A program made the translations under genes and the position numbers. Positions 18,190 through 26,107 of a DNA stretch of 64,000 bases are shown one piece after another. The notes under the pieces were generated by a model. That model did no database searches. It was not told the DNA's origin and was given only the letters and a program-made list of their open reading frames with translations. The DNA comes from Roseiarcus sp963836695 (GTDB lineage Bacteria; Pseudomonadota; Alphaproteobacteria; Rhizobiales; Beijerinckiaceae), in the NCBI GenBank assembly GCA_963836695.1, contig CAWIKX010000025.1, positions 62,001-126,000 of the forward strand, given 5' to 3'. The stretch's first letter is position 1; every line of letters begins with the position of its first letter.

Positions 18190-19146
18190 TCACCGCTGCA
18201 GCAGGTGCTCGGCCGTCAATTCGTCGGTCACCAAGCCGGAAATAAGCTTCCCGGCAAGCGCTCCACGCAGCGGCGCGCGCCTCGATGGGCCCATCGCGAC
18301 GCCGATCACGAGCCGGTTGTCGGCGCGCCTGAGCGGCGCCGCCGCGACCCGGAGATTTGAGCCTTCCGCCAGCACTTTGCCCGCTGCATCGAACGCCCAG
18401 CCGGTGATCTCTCCGACCGCGCCGAGATGGCGCAGAGCCTCGGCTTCCTGGCGCGTGATGATGCCGTCCTGCACCAAAGCGGCTGAATCACCCACTGCGC
18501 CGACGCCGACGAAACTGACGTCGGTCCGTTCGACGAGGTCAAAGATACTCTTCACCGAGGCGAGGCTGGTCAGGAGTTCGCGCTCCTCGACCGAGCGAGC
18601 GATGACCGGCAGCGGCATCGGATAGTGCGGCGCGCGCACGCTGTCCGACACGCGAATGATGACATCGTAGAACGAAGCCGAGCCGTCGGTCTTAGTGGTG
18701 CCGACCAGCGCGACCAGCTTGTGCTGCGGGCATTCCATCTCCGGCAACTGATCGGCGACAGCGCGCATCGTGCGGCCCGTGCCGATGCCGATGATCGCGG
18801 GTTCCGAGCGGCGCAGCCAACGCTCGAATTCCGCCGCGGCTGCTTGAGCGATGCCGAGCGTTGACGAAGTCGAACCCGGATCGGTCGGCGCGACCTCACA
18901 GAATCGTAGGTCGTAACGCAGCTTGAGCGCCGCGGCGAACTCCATACAGCGCGCGATCGGATGGTCGAGTCTCACCTTGATGAGCCGTTCGCTGATCGCC
19001 AGCGACACTAGGCGCTGCGCCCCCTGACGCGAAATGCCGAGCTTGCGCGCGATCTCATCTTGGGTGTTGCCTGCGACGTAATAGAGCCAGCCGGCCCGAG
19101 CGGCTTCGTCAAGTCGCAAACCATCGTGATCCGACTTGCGCGCCAC
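18190..19146 (-). CDS. SorC-family sugar-binding transcriptional regulator
   Basis: DNA-binding regulator of 318 residues. The N-terminal helix-turn-helix spans LYYVAGNTQDEIARKLGIS and RQGAQRLVSLAISERLIKV. The C-terminal sugar-phosphate-binding domain includes IGIGTGRTMRAVADQLP, LVALVGTTKTDGS and GVGAVGDSAALVQDGIIT. SorC/DeoR-type proteins sense phosphorylated sugars; this one probably controls the surrounding polyol operon, like SmoC. A GTG start at 19146 lies five bases after the stop of the kinase-phosphatase gene, so the two are co-transcribed. The inducer is inferred to be a product of the polyol pathway. Confidence 0.92.
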   Translation of the reverse strand: MARKSDHDGLRLDEAARAGWLYYVAGNTQDEIARKLGISRQGAQRLVSLAISERLIKVRLDHPIARCMEFAAALKLRYDLRFCEVAPTDPGSTSSTLGIAQAAAAEFERWLRRSEPAIIGIGTGRTMRAVADQLPEMECPQHKLVALVGTTKTDGSASFYDVIIRVSDSVRAPHYPMPLPVIARSVEERELLTSLASVKSIFDLVERTDVSFVGVGAVGDSAALVQDGIITRQEAEALRHLGAVGEITGWAFDAAGKVLAEGSNLRVAAAPLRRADNRLVIGVAMGPSRRAPLRGALAGKLISGLVTDELTAEHLLQR

Positions 19147-19150
19147 CGCG

Positions 19151-21451
19151 TCAGCCCCTGTCGCGCGACGCGGCTTGCGCCGCGACGAGGTCAGGCAGCC
19201 GCGCCATATCGTCGAAGAGAAGCTCGGCGCCAGCTCCGGTCAAATGCGCTCCTTCATCAAGAGGCGAGAAATGGCTCGCGCCGACAAACCCGAACACCGC
19301 CATTCCCGCAGCGCGCGCGGCGACGACTCCCGCAACGCTGTCCTCGATAACAAGGCAGTCTTTCGGCTTGACGGCCATCGCGCGCGCCGCATGCAGAAAG
19401 AGATCCGGACTCGGTTTTCCCTCCGCGACGTCGGCCGCGGAAAAAATGTTAGGCGCGAACATCATCTCGTAGCCGGCCACGCGAAGCGAAAGGCGCAATC
19501 TCTCATGTCCGCTCGAAGAGGCGACGCATACACGCGTACGCAAGCCTTCGACAGCCTGCCGTACGCCTTCGACGCCCTTCAGTTCGCGCGCGAAGGCGCT
19601 GAGAATCTCGCGCGAAAAATCGTCGCGAAAAGTGCCGGGCAACGGTTCCCCGAGTTCGGTTTCGATTCTATGCAGAGACGAATCGAGCCGACGCCCCAGG
19701 AATCGTTCGCGCGTTTCCTGATCGGTAAGGCGAAGGCCGGCTTCGCTGAGCCTGCGGCGCATAACGCCAAGCGCGATCACCTCGCTGTCAACCAGCACGC
19801 CGTCACAATCGAAAATGACCAGTTCAGGCCAATGGGATTTGCGCTTGAGTTCACGGACATCTCGCTCGGTCTGGCGCAACATTTCAAAAGCCCGTCGCTT
19901 TCTTGCATGGAACGCCGCAATCGCTCCGCCGGCGGGCGTCATCGCGTCCGGGGCGATCGTGGACATAGAGGACATTGCGGACGCTACAGTGTGCCTGCCG
20001 GCCGCGACCGCGCCAATTATGGCCGAGCCGAGAAGCACCGGCTCCGGAGTTTTTGGCATTTCCACCGTCTTGCCGCATACGTCCGCAATGATCTGGCGGA
20101 CCAGTCCGCTGCGCGCGGCGCCGCCGCTGACGACAATCGAGTCGAATTCATAACCCGAGTTTTCGAGCTTGCGCACGATGTCGGCCAGGCCATAGGCGAG
20201 GCCGCAGAGGCCCGCAACATAGAGTTCCTGCAAGCTCGCCGCATCTTCCCGCAGATCCATGCCGATCACGCCGCCACGCGCGCCCGCATCCGCCGACGAT
20301 CGGCTGCCGATGAAGTCCGGCAGGACGTGCAACCCCTCCGCGAACAACGCCGCGTGCGAGAGGCTGCCCGCCCCCACGACGATCTCCTTCTCGAGCGCGA
20401 GGAGCGCCTGCGGCCCCGCCCGCGCCGACAATTCGGCAAAGGCCGGATGCAGCCGCAACAGGTGATCCATCGCTCCGCCGAATGCCGACTGTCCGCCGTC
20501 GATCAGCCATTGATTGGGCATGAGCGCGCCGAAATGCGGCCCCCAGATTCCGTCGACGAACCGCGGCTCGTCGGCAAGCGCCATGCAACTCGACGATGTG
20601 CCCAAAATCAGAGCCAGCCGCCGGCGCGGGTCGGCGACCCTGCCGCCTGTGTGCGCTCCCAACGTGCCCGCTGCGCCGGCATGCGCGTCGATGAGCCCCG
20701 CGCCAACCGGCGTCCCTGGCCGGAGGTCCATGGCCGCGGCGGCCCCAGCCGTCAATCCTTGGCCCAACGGCGCGCCTGGCCAAGCGATCGCGGCGCCGAT
20801 GCGGGCGTAATGGTCGTCCTTGAGGAAACCGAGCCCAATGCTGTCGAAGAATTCGTCCGGCCAGCGGTTCTCATGCGCGAGATAGCCGAACTTGCACGTC
20901 GCCGGGCAGGCCGAGCGGGTCAACGACCCGGTTGCACGAAACGACAGGAAATCGGTGAGGTCGAAGAGATGTCCGGCCTTAGCGATGGTCTCAGGCTTGT
21001 ATCGCGCGAGCCAGAGGAGCTTCGGGGCATGCATCTCTGGCGAAATCTTGCCGCCGACATAGCGCAGAGTCTTGTGCCCGCCGGCGTTGATCCGCTCGGC
21101 ATCTTCGACGGCGCGATGATCCATCCACACGATCACGTCACGTTCCGGAGCATTGGTCGGGCTCACCGACAACGGACGCGCATCGCGATCGAGCGCCACC
21201 AACGAACAGGTCGCGTCGAAGCCCATGCCGCGGACCGCCTCGGGCGGCAGACCCGACGCCTCGACCGCCTCCCGCACACCCGCGGCAACCGCGCTCCAGA
21301 TATCGTCGGACGATTGCTCGACGATGTCGCCCGGCTCACGCCAGACAGCAATCGGTCGCCGTGCGCTGGCGATCAGCCGCCCAGCGGAATCGAAAACGCC
21401 GGCCCTGGCGCTCAGCGTTCCGACGTCCACTCCGATATAGGTTTCGCCCAT
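19151..21451 (-). CDS. FGGY carbohydrate kinase fused to HAD-family phosphatase
   Basis: One open frame encodes 766 residues. Residues 1 to about 538 are an FGGY kinase: IGVDVGTLSARAGVFDS phosphate-binding loop, MGFDATCSLVALD, WMDHRA, and the C-terminal IVVSGGAARSGLVRQI with PVLLGSAIIGAVAAG. Ribulo- or xylulokinase-type activity on a ketose made by the dehydrogenases is likely. Residues about 539-766 are a complete HAD-IA phosphatase of the beta-phosphoglucomutase group: FDCDGVLVDSE nucleophile motif, VCVASSSG, the Lys in GKPSPDLF, and LVIEDSVAG. The join shows no stop or frameshift. In related operons these are usually separate genes. The ATG at 21451 has an overlapping AGGAGG site that lies inside a hairpin; a further 44 in-frame codons upstream are rejected as non-conserved leader. 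Confidence 0.88.
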   Translation of the reverse strand: MGETYIGVDVGTLSARAGVFDSAGRLIASARRPIAVWREPGDIVEQSSDDIWSAVAAGVREAVEASGLPPEAVRGMGFDATCSLVALDRDARPLSVSPTNAPERDVIVWMDHRAVEDAERINAGGHKTLRYVGGKISPEMHAPKLLWLARYKPETIAKAGHLFDLTDFLSFRATGSLTRSACPATCKFGYLAHENRWPDEFFDSIGLGFLKDDHYARIGAAIAWPGAPLGQGLTAGAAAAMDLRPGTPVGAGLIDAHAGAAGTLGAHTGGRVADPRRRLALILGTSSSCMALADEPRFVDGIWGPHFGALMPNQWLIDGGQSAFGGAMDHLLRLHPAFAELSARAGPQALLALEKEIVVGAGSLSHAALFAEGLHVLPDFIGSRSSADAGARGGVIGMDLREDAASLQELYVAGLCGLAYGLADIVRKLENSGYEFDSIVVSGGAARSGLVRQIIADVCGKTVEMPKTPEPVLLGSAIIGAVAAGRHTVASAMSSMSTIAPDAMTPAGGAIAAFHARKRRAFEMLRQTERDVRELKRKSHWPELVIFDCDGVLVDSEVIALGVMRRRLSEAGLRLTDQETRERFLGRRLDSSLHRIETELGEPLPGTFRDDFSREILSAFARELKGVEGVRQAVEGLRTRVCVASSSGHERLRLSLRVAGYEMMFAPNIFSAADVAEGKPSPDLFLHAARAMAVKPKDCLVIEDSVAGVVAARAAGMAVFGFVGASHFSPLDEGAHLTGAGAELLFDDMARLPDLVAAQAASRDRG

Positions 21452-21454
21452 GTC

Positions 21455-21483
21455 CTCCTGCCCGGCGTGAAATCGGGCAGGAG
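21455..21483 (-). promoter_or_regulatory. RBS-sequestering hairpin before the kinase-phosphatase start
   Basis: In the transcript, CTCCTGCCCG and CGGGCAGGAG form a perfect 10-base stem with a nine-base loop (AUUUCACGC). The second arm contains the AGGAG ribosome-binding site, and the AUG follows after only three bases. The structure should block initiation unless melted or bound by a factor, so translational control of the first gene of the polyol operon is likely. Whether a ligand, protein or temperature opens it is unknown. Confidence 0.6.
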
Positions 21484-21567
21484 AATTCGCCGTTTCCCGC
21501 CTCGCTGGCAAGCGGCAGCAGTTGAGGCCGGTCACACCCGGGGCTTCAATAGCCGGACTTCGCTTAA

Positions 21568-21813
21568 TTAGTGGTCGATACACCCGCTCCTGCTGCAGTC
21601 CTCATCATTGCGGCTGAGGCCATCGGTTTTGTGCTCGTCCACGACAGGCGCCGCCGGGCTGGCGAGCGCCGTGGCGGCGGCGAAGTCCGCCTTGCGATGA
21701 TGCGCCGGCCTATGTCCTGTCTCGTGCGCGGGAGTGCCGAGCGCGGGAAGAGCGAGAAGCGGGATGGCCATAATAAAGCCGAGCACTGTCGGCGCTCTGT
21801 GAGAAGCGTTCAT
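21568..21813 (-). CDS. Small secreted His-rich hypothetical protein
   Basis: Protein of 81 residues with an N-terminal signal peptide (PTVLGFIMAIPLLALPALG) and a mature part rich in His and Ala (PAHETGHRPAHHRKAD), ending with two Cys in EDCSRSGCIDH. The ATG at 21813 has an AGGAG site and is preferred over an in-frame start seven codons upstream. No family is recognised; the His and Cys content would suit metal binding, which is speculation. It precedes the kinase gene on the same strand by 116 bases and may or may not be part of that transcript. Confidence 0.6.
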   Translation of the reverse strand: MNASHRAPTVLGFIMAIPLLALPALGTPAHETGHRPAHHRKADFAAATALASPAAPVVDEHKTDGLSRNDEDCSRSGCIDH

Positions 21814-22124
21814 CGTAATCTCCTGTAGATCCAATAGCGTCGGATGCAGAACACCTTGACTTCTGCAGCTTCGCCATCTTCGACGATCGATGTTTGCCTT
21901 GCGATCGTCTTGCTTAGGAGACCTTGATTGAGAGCGATTTATTCCAGGGTCTTCAAAAAATTCTTCTGCTCTTAAAATCCTGCTAGCGCCCGCTGCCTTC
22001 GCACGTAACCGTCCTTTCGAGGAGCGCAGAGACGAAGCAACCCAGAGAACGAAGGACGTCGCACGATCCCTGGATTGCTTCGCTTCGCTCGCAATTGTGT
22101 GTTGGCGATCTGATAGGTTTGGGA

Positions 22125-22184
22125 CGGGCGGGGCCCGATCGCAATGTGGTCTTTGACGACCGTCGTCATCGTGGGTCCCGCCCG
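22125..22184 (+). ncRNA. Candidate bridge-RNA fold in the left end of an IS110 element
   Basis: CGGGCGGGGCCC (22125-22136) pairs with GGGTCCCGCCCG (22173-22184) over 12 bases with one G-U pair. An inner hairpin, GGTC-TTTGAC-GACC, spans 22148-22161. The fold lies 70-130 bases before the transposase start, where IS110-subgroup elements encode their bridge RNA, and the right end is too short to hold one. The guide loops cannot be assigned without the element's exact ends and target. Nothing else is identified in the 440-base gap between 21814 and 22253, apart from a GC-rich sequence near 22070-22100 of the kind often repeated in these genomes. Confidence 0.4.
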
Positions 22185-22253
22185 CTGTTCCTCACCGCTT
22201 GAAGGATAGGAAGGGTCTAACGCCCGCACACAATCGAAAGCGAGGTCGAACCC

Positions 22254-23193
22254 ATGGACACGATACTCTGCATCGGCGTCGACGTCAGCAGCCGCACGTT
22301 CGAGACCTCTCTCGGGGCGGAGGCGGCGAAGACCGCGCAGTTCCCTAACGACAAAGCGGGCTTCGCCGCCTTTGCCGCATGGTGCGGCGACGCGCTCGCG
22401 GACGCTCTCGTCGTCTGCGAGGCGACGGGCGGCTACGAGGCGGCCCTGGTCGGCTTCCTCGTCGCTCGCCGCGTGCGCGTTCACCGCGCCACGCCTTATC
22501 TCGTCAAAAGCTACATCCGCTCGCTCGGCCTCAAGGCCAAGACCGACCGCATCGACGCGCGTGCCTCGAGGTGCGAGCGCGGCGCGGACCTGCCCCCTAT
22601 CGGCCGCCGTCGAAAGCAACGGGCTCGCCGCCGTGCTGACCCGCCGCGAGCAGCTCGTCGCCATGCGCGTGGCCGAGACCAACCGCTCCCGCCAGCCCCT
22701 TTACGCCGACACGACGCTGGCCCGCTCGCTCGCCGCCGTCCTGGCAACGTTGAACAGCGAAATCGCCGGCCTCGAGGCGCGCGCCGCTGAGATCGTCGCC
22801 GCCGATCCCAGCCTCAAGGCCCGCTTCGACGCGCTCACCTCGATCCCCGGCGTTGGACCTCAGACCGCCCTCGTCCTCCAGGCCCGCATGCCCGAACTCG
22901 GCCGCATCGATCGGCGCGCCGCCGCAAGCCTCGCCGGCTGCGCCCCTCATCCGCGCGACAGCGGGATCACGCGGGGCCGCAGAACCGTCTGGGGCGGACG
23001 CACAAGCCTCAAACGCGCCCTCTTCATGGCCGCCATGGCCGCACGAAACCACGACCCCGCCATGCGCGCCTTCTTCGAACGCCTCGTCCACAACGGCAAA
23101 CCCAAAATGGTCGCCATCGTCGCTCTCATGCGCAAAATCGTCGTTATCGCAAACGCAAAAGTCCGAACCATCAATCCTCACGCAACAGGGTAG
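22254..23193 (+). pseudogene. IS110-family transposase, frameshifted
   Basis: The N-terminal DEDD recombinase half reads LCIGVDVSSRTFETSLG, VVCEATGGYEAAL and LKAKTDRIDAR in one frame (22254 onward). The C-terminal half (ESNGLAAVLTRREQLVAMR, FDALTSIPGVGPQTALVLQ, the Transposase_20 block AAASLAGCAPHPRDSG) lies in another frame up to 23193. The switch falls between about 22560 and 22615 and needs more than one small indel (the region matches the expected RADLP..YRPPS in pieces of three frames). The total length is one base over a multiple of three, about 312 codons if repaired. The transposase is therefore probably inactive. The 3' end stops only 35 bases before the haloalkane dehalogenase stop codon. 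Confidence 0.85.
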
Positions 23194-23227
23194 ATGACGG
23201 CGCGAGGGTTTCGCTCTGGGCCCAGCC

Positions 23228-24124
23228 CTAAGCCGCGCTCATGGCCCTGCGCCCCTCGACCTCCGCGATGAAGGCCGCGACCGATCGGCCGATCGTCTCA
23301 GGATGATCTTCCTGAAGGAAATGAATGCCGTCCCCAAGTTTGACGAACCGGCAATCTTTCAGCGTGCCCGCCAATTCTTCTGCGAAATCAAACGGGACCA
23401 ATCCGCCTGGCTCTGCGGCAAACAGAAGCTTCGGATAGGTCGAGGCGGCGAGCGCCACGTGGGCGCGCTCCATCGTGGCGTAGACGTCGGCGGGCTCGCC
23501 GGCGATTGGCAATTCGTTGGGGAAGCGCCAGGTCGGCTTCCGCGACTGAGGCGTCGGGAAGGGCGCGCGATAGACCGCCATCTCTTCGTCCGTCAGCTTG
23601 CGCCGCATGCCGCCGGGCAACACTCGCTCGACGAACGCATTGCCCTCCAGGATCAGTTTCTCCCCTTCGCCCGGCGTGCGAAATTTGCGAAAAATCTCGC
23701 GCGCTTGTGAGCCGCGGACGAACCCCTCCCAGGTCGGGACCGGCCAGATGTACTCCATGAACACGAGGCCCCGCACGAAATCGGGGCGCCGCTCGGCGAG
23801 GTGAAATGCGAGGCCGCTGCCCCAGTCCTGCGCCACGAGATAGGCCGAGCCGATCCCCATCTTTCCGATGAAGGCGTCGAGATAGCGCGCGTGGTCCTCG
23901 AAGCGATAAGGAATGTCCGGCTTGCCCGATTGACCGAAGCCGATGAGGTCTGGCGCGATGCAATGGGCGACCGGCGCGACGAGCGGGATGATGTTTCGCC
24001 ATATGTAAGATGAGGTTGGATTGCCGTGCAGGAAAAGCGCGACCGGCGCGTCGCGCGAGCCAGCCTCCCGGTAGGCCATCTCGGAATCGAGGACGGAAAG
24101 CTTGGGTAGACTGATGTCATTCAC
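23228..24124 (-). CDS. Haloalkane dehalogenase
   Basis: Alpha/beta-hydrolase of 298 residues that hydrolyses carbon-halogen bonds to alcohol, halide and proton in the cytoplasm. Visible catalytic features match DhaA-type (class II) enzymes: halide-binding Asn in LFLHGNPTSSYIW, nucleophile Asp with the following Trp in VAQDWGSGLAFH, catalytic Glu in VFMEYIWPVPTW, and catalytic His in GDGIHFLQEDHPETIG. The start is GTG at 24124, behind an AAGGAG site; it overlaps the TetR stop as GTGA. The open frame continues upstream but only over the TetR gene. Substrate range cannot be inferred; some class II enzymes act on natural halogenated compounds. Confidence 0.9.
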   Translation of the reverse strand: MNDISLPKLSVLDSEMAYREAGSRDAPVALFLHGNPTSSYIWRNIIPLVAPVAHCIAPDLIGFGQSGKPDIPYRFEDHARYLDAFIGKMGIGSAYLVAQDWGSGLAFHLAERRPDFVRGLVFMEYIWPVPTWEGFVRGSQAREIFRKFRTPGEGEKLILEGNAFVERVLPGGMRRKLTDEEMAVYRAPFPTPQSRKPTWRFPNELPIAGEPADVYATMERAHVALAASTYPKLLFAAEPGGLVPFDFAEELAGTLKDCRFVKLGDGIHFLQEDHPETIGRSVAAFIAEVEGRRAMSAA

Positions 24125-24715
24125 GGGCGTGGCTCCTTGAACGCCGTGGCGAAGGCGATCCGCTTGAAGCGTTCGAGCGGCTCGGCGTTGCGCTCGACCT
24201 TCATGCGCAGGATCGCGCCCTCCCAGGACGAGAGCATAAACTCCGCCAAATCCTCTGGCGCGAAGGTCGTGGCGATCTCGCGCGCGCCCTGCCCTTCGGC
24301 GATGCAGGCCGCGAACGGGGCGCGCCATTCGGCGAAGATCTCCGCAAGACGCGTCCGCAGGAGCTCGCTTTGTGGCGCAGCCTCCAGACTGAAATCGCCG
24401 ATCAGGCAGCCGCGGCTGAACTCGGCAGCGGCGAGCCGGTCGGTGATGATGTCAAGATATCGCCTGAGGCGCTGACGGGGCGAGCAGGTCGTGTCACCAA
24501 GCGTCTCCGTGACGAGACGTTGAAGATCGCCAAAATAGAGGTCGAGCACCTCACGCGCGAATTGCTCCTTCGAGCGGAAGTGGTTGGTGAACGACCCCTG
24601 TGGCGCCGGCGCTTCGGCGACGATGTCGCGCACGCCTGCCCCGACATAGCCTTTGTCGAACATGACTCTTGAGACCGGCTTTGAGGATGCGATCACGCGT
24701 GGAAGGCTTCGGCAT
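24121..24715 (-). pseudogene. TetR-family regulator with a one-base frameshift
   Basis: The gene reads MPKPSTRDRILKAGLK from the ATG at 24715, then changes frame and continues VMFDKGYVGAGVRDIV and PQGSFTNHFRSKEQFAREVL. Deleting one base at about 24667 (AAGAGTC to AAGGTC on the coding strand) restores a normal 197-residue TetR protein with an intact helix-turn-helix. Without that change the only in-frame option is an unlikely leader from about 24750, or a truncated start at the internal ATG. It overlaps the dehalogenase by four bases and probably controlled it. Whether the base is a true mutation or an assembly error is open. Confidence 0.78.
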
Positions 24716-24722
24716 CGGAAAA

Positions 24723-24742
24723 CAATACGTACGTACGTATTG
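24723..24742. promoter_or_regulatory. Perfect 20-bp palindrome, probable TetR operator
   Basis: CAATACGTACGTACGTATTG is identical to its reverse complement over all 20 bases. It ends seven bases before the repaired TetR start codon at 24715, the usual place for an autoregulatory TetR operator. It would control the regulator-dehalogenase pair. Binding is inferred from symmetry and position. Confidence 0.65.
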
Positions 24743-24746
24743 CTGG

Positions 24747-25214
24747 TCAAGGATAACCTTGGGTTCGCGTTTCCTCGTACTCCGTCCGCCCTGCCGGATC
24801 GCGCCCGCCGGTCACGGCGCCTTCGACATGATGGCCCCCAACACCAAAATCTACTCTAAACACTTCTGAAAAATTCAGCGTTCCAACTTTACTCGGCATA
24901 CATAAAAGACCGCTTGAGCAGGCAATTAGCCACCCAGTAACAAGGGGAGGAGCTAGCTGGAAATGAGCGGACATATCATGGCAACCTCCATGAGAAAAAT
25001 CGTGCGTTTCGTTGTCATTAAATCCTAATACCGTAATATTATTATTAAGCGTAACCGAATTATTATTTTGATCTATTGACCAAGAAACTGAAACCCCATA
25101 ACCGCTTGCATTAAACCCTATAGTTTTGCTGTCGAGGGTTGCCGATGACACCGGCCAGATGACGGATGCGTACGTAACCGCTGAGACTACTAAGACTGTA
25201 AGTGTTTTGCTCAT
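24747..25214 (-). CDS. AT-rich orphan gene for a secreted protein, 3' end probably replaced
   Basis: Protein of 155 residues with a signal peptide (KTLTVLVVSAVTYASVIWPV..SSA) and a mature part rich in Asn, Ser and Thr (SWSIDQNNNSVTLNNNITVLG). The ATG has a GGAGAG site. Base composition is far more AT-rich than all neighbours down to about 24840; from there the last 30 or so residues (HHVEGAVTGGRDPAGRTEYEE) are in ordinary GC-rich sequence and read like chance coding. The gene is therefore probably foreign and cut at a junction near 24840, with the frame running on by accident to a stop beside the palindrome. No family is recognised. Confidence 0.5.
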   Translation of the reverse strand: MSKTLTVLVVSAVTYASVIWPVSSATLDSKTIGFNASGYGVSVSWSIDQNNNSVTLNNNITVLGFNDNETHDFSHGGCHDMSAHFQLAPPLVTGWLIACSSGLLCMPSKVGTLNFSEVFRVDFGVGGHHVEGAVTGGRDPAGRTEYEETRTQGYP

Positions 25215-25495
25215 TTTGGCTCTCCACGAGTCGGAACCTATACGTGCTCCATTGTTGTAACGACCTGCTAACGTATAATATTGGAAATTTCGTTGCGCAA
25301 GACCGGAAAGCGCACTTCAGCCTCTCAGTCCTTTCCCTGGCGCAGGTCGAGCCTTAAAGGCGGAAGATCGGTCGACACGGGTGAGGTTTCTAGACGGGAT
25401 TCGGAGCGATCTCGAAGGCTGTGCAAGAGGCTAATTTGCTAAACCTTTCTTTTGGCTTAGACAGAACGGCCCTCCCACAATTCCGAAAGTTTGCG

Positions 25496-25524
25496 TTGAC
25501 ATTGTTCTACTTTTGTTCTAGTTT
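25496..25524 (+). promoter_or_regulatory. LexA-type SOS box within a promoter
   Basis: GTTC-TACTTTT-GTTC (25504-25518) matches the alphaproteobacterial LexA box GTTC-N7-GTTC exactly. It fills the 17-base spacer between a TTGACA -35 element (25496-25501) and a weak TAGTTT -10 element (25519-25524). A start of transcription about seven bases further falls at the ATG at 25531, so the message may be leaderless; no ribosome-binding site is visible. The rest of the gap from 25215 to 25495 shows no gene. Confidence 0.6.
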
Positions 25525-25530
25525 TAGCGA

Positions 25531-25902
25531 ATGCACATCGCCTCAGGCCTGCGCCGAAAACGGGATGAGATCGCCGCGACGATTGCGGCCTATGAAGCGC
25601 GGATCGATGCTGCGAGAAGTGACCTGGCGGCGCTCGATCAAGCCGCGCGGCTGTTCGATCTCGAAGCCCAACCCGCTGAAACCGTCATTCCGAGGGACCG
25701 AGACGCCCTCCTGAAGCCGAAAGAGCGTCTCGAAGCGCCTCGCAAGGCCAACGAAAAGCAGCGCGCGGGCGCCGCGGGTCAATTGACCCCTCCCATCGCG
25801 AGGAGCGAGGACCAAGAGCGTCAGCTCACGGAGGAGGTCGCGCATGCCGGGACAGGGCCGGAACGGATACCGGTGGAATTTTTTTATTTGGATTGGCCGT
25901 AA
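25531..25902 (+). CDS. Small coiled-coil protein with SOS-type promoter
   Basis: Protein of 123 residues. The N-terminal half (LRRKRDEIAATIAAYEARID.. AARSDLAALDQAARLFDLE) is a strongly predicted coiled coil of a type I associate with small accessory-region proteins in Bradyrhizobium-like genomes. The second half is charged and without recognisable domain. The last four residues, LDWP, and the stop codon lie inside a 59-base repeat that also forms the end of the minus-strand gene at 57086. The C-terminus may thus be a junction with that repeat rather than the original end. Function is unknown; the LexA box suggests induction by DNA damage. Confidence 0.5.
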   Translation: MHIASGLRRKRDEIAATIAAYEARIDAARSDLAALDQAARLFDLEAQPAETVIPRDRDALLKPKERLEAPRKANEKQRAGAAGQLTPPIARSEDQERQLTEEVAHAGTGPERIPVEFFYLDWP

Positions 25903-25990
25903 CCCATTGAAATGTCCCGATTCGAAAAAATAAACGCTAGTAAATTTACTAGCGTTTACTAGCGTTTACGCTCGTTTTATTGGCGTTTAT
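25886..25990 (+). repeat. Dispersed repeat copy A with CTAGCGTTTA array
   Basis: A 59-base core (25886-25944, beginning ATTTGGATTGGCCGTAACCC) matches the opposite strand of 57044-57102 with three mismatches. It runs into a perfect 28-base palindrome at 25931-25958 (TAAACGCTAGTAAA and its complement), followed by another CTAGCGTTTA and looser variants (CGTTTTATTGGCGTTTAT). The array resembles iterons or a partition/recombination site. Its function is not known. Confidence 0.75.
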
Positions 25991-26107
25991 TCCCGGGTAT
26001 TTCCGGTCCGGGAGGCGTTGGCCGGGCCGCCAAGGCTGTCCCTCATGGCGCTTGCCGGCCGCGCCGTTTGCGCGCCATATCGCGCCGGCCACTCGAGGGA
26101 GGAACTC

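Noticed and set aside
19136..21571. 811-codon plus-strand frame opposite the kinase-phosphatase gene
   Set aside because: Low-complexity Arg-rich translation caused by GC-rich codon bias; the minus strand carries complete kinase and phosphatase motifs.
22020..22100. CRISPR-like or tandem repeat in the IS110 left flank
   Set aside because: Only short GC-rich look-alike words (GGATTGCTTCGCTTCGCTCGC) are present, with no regular spacing.
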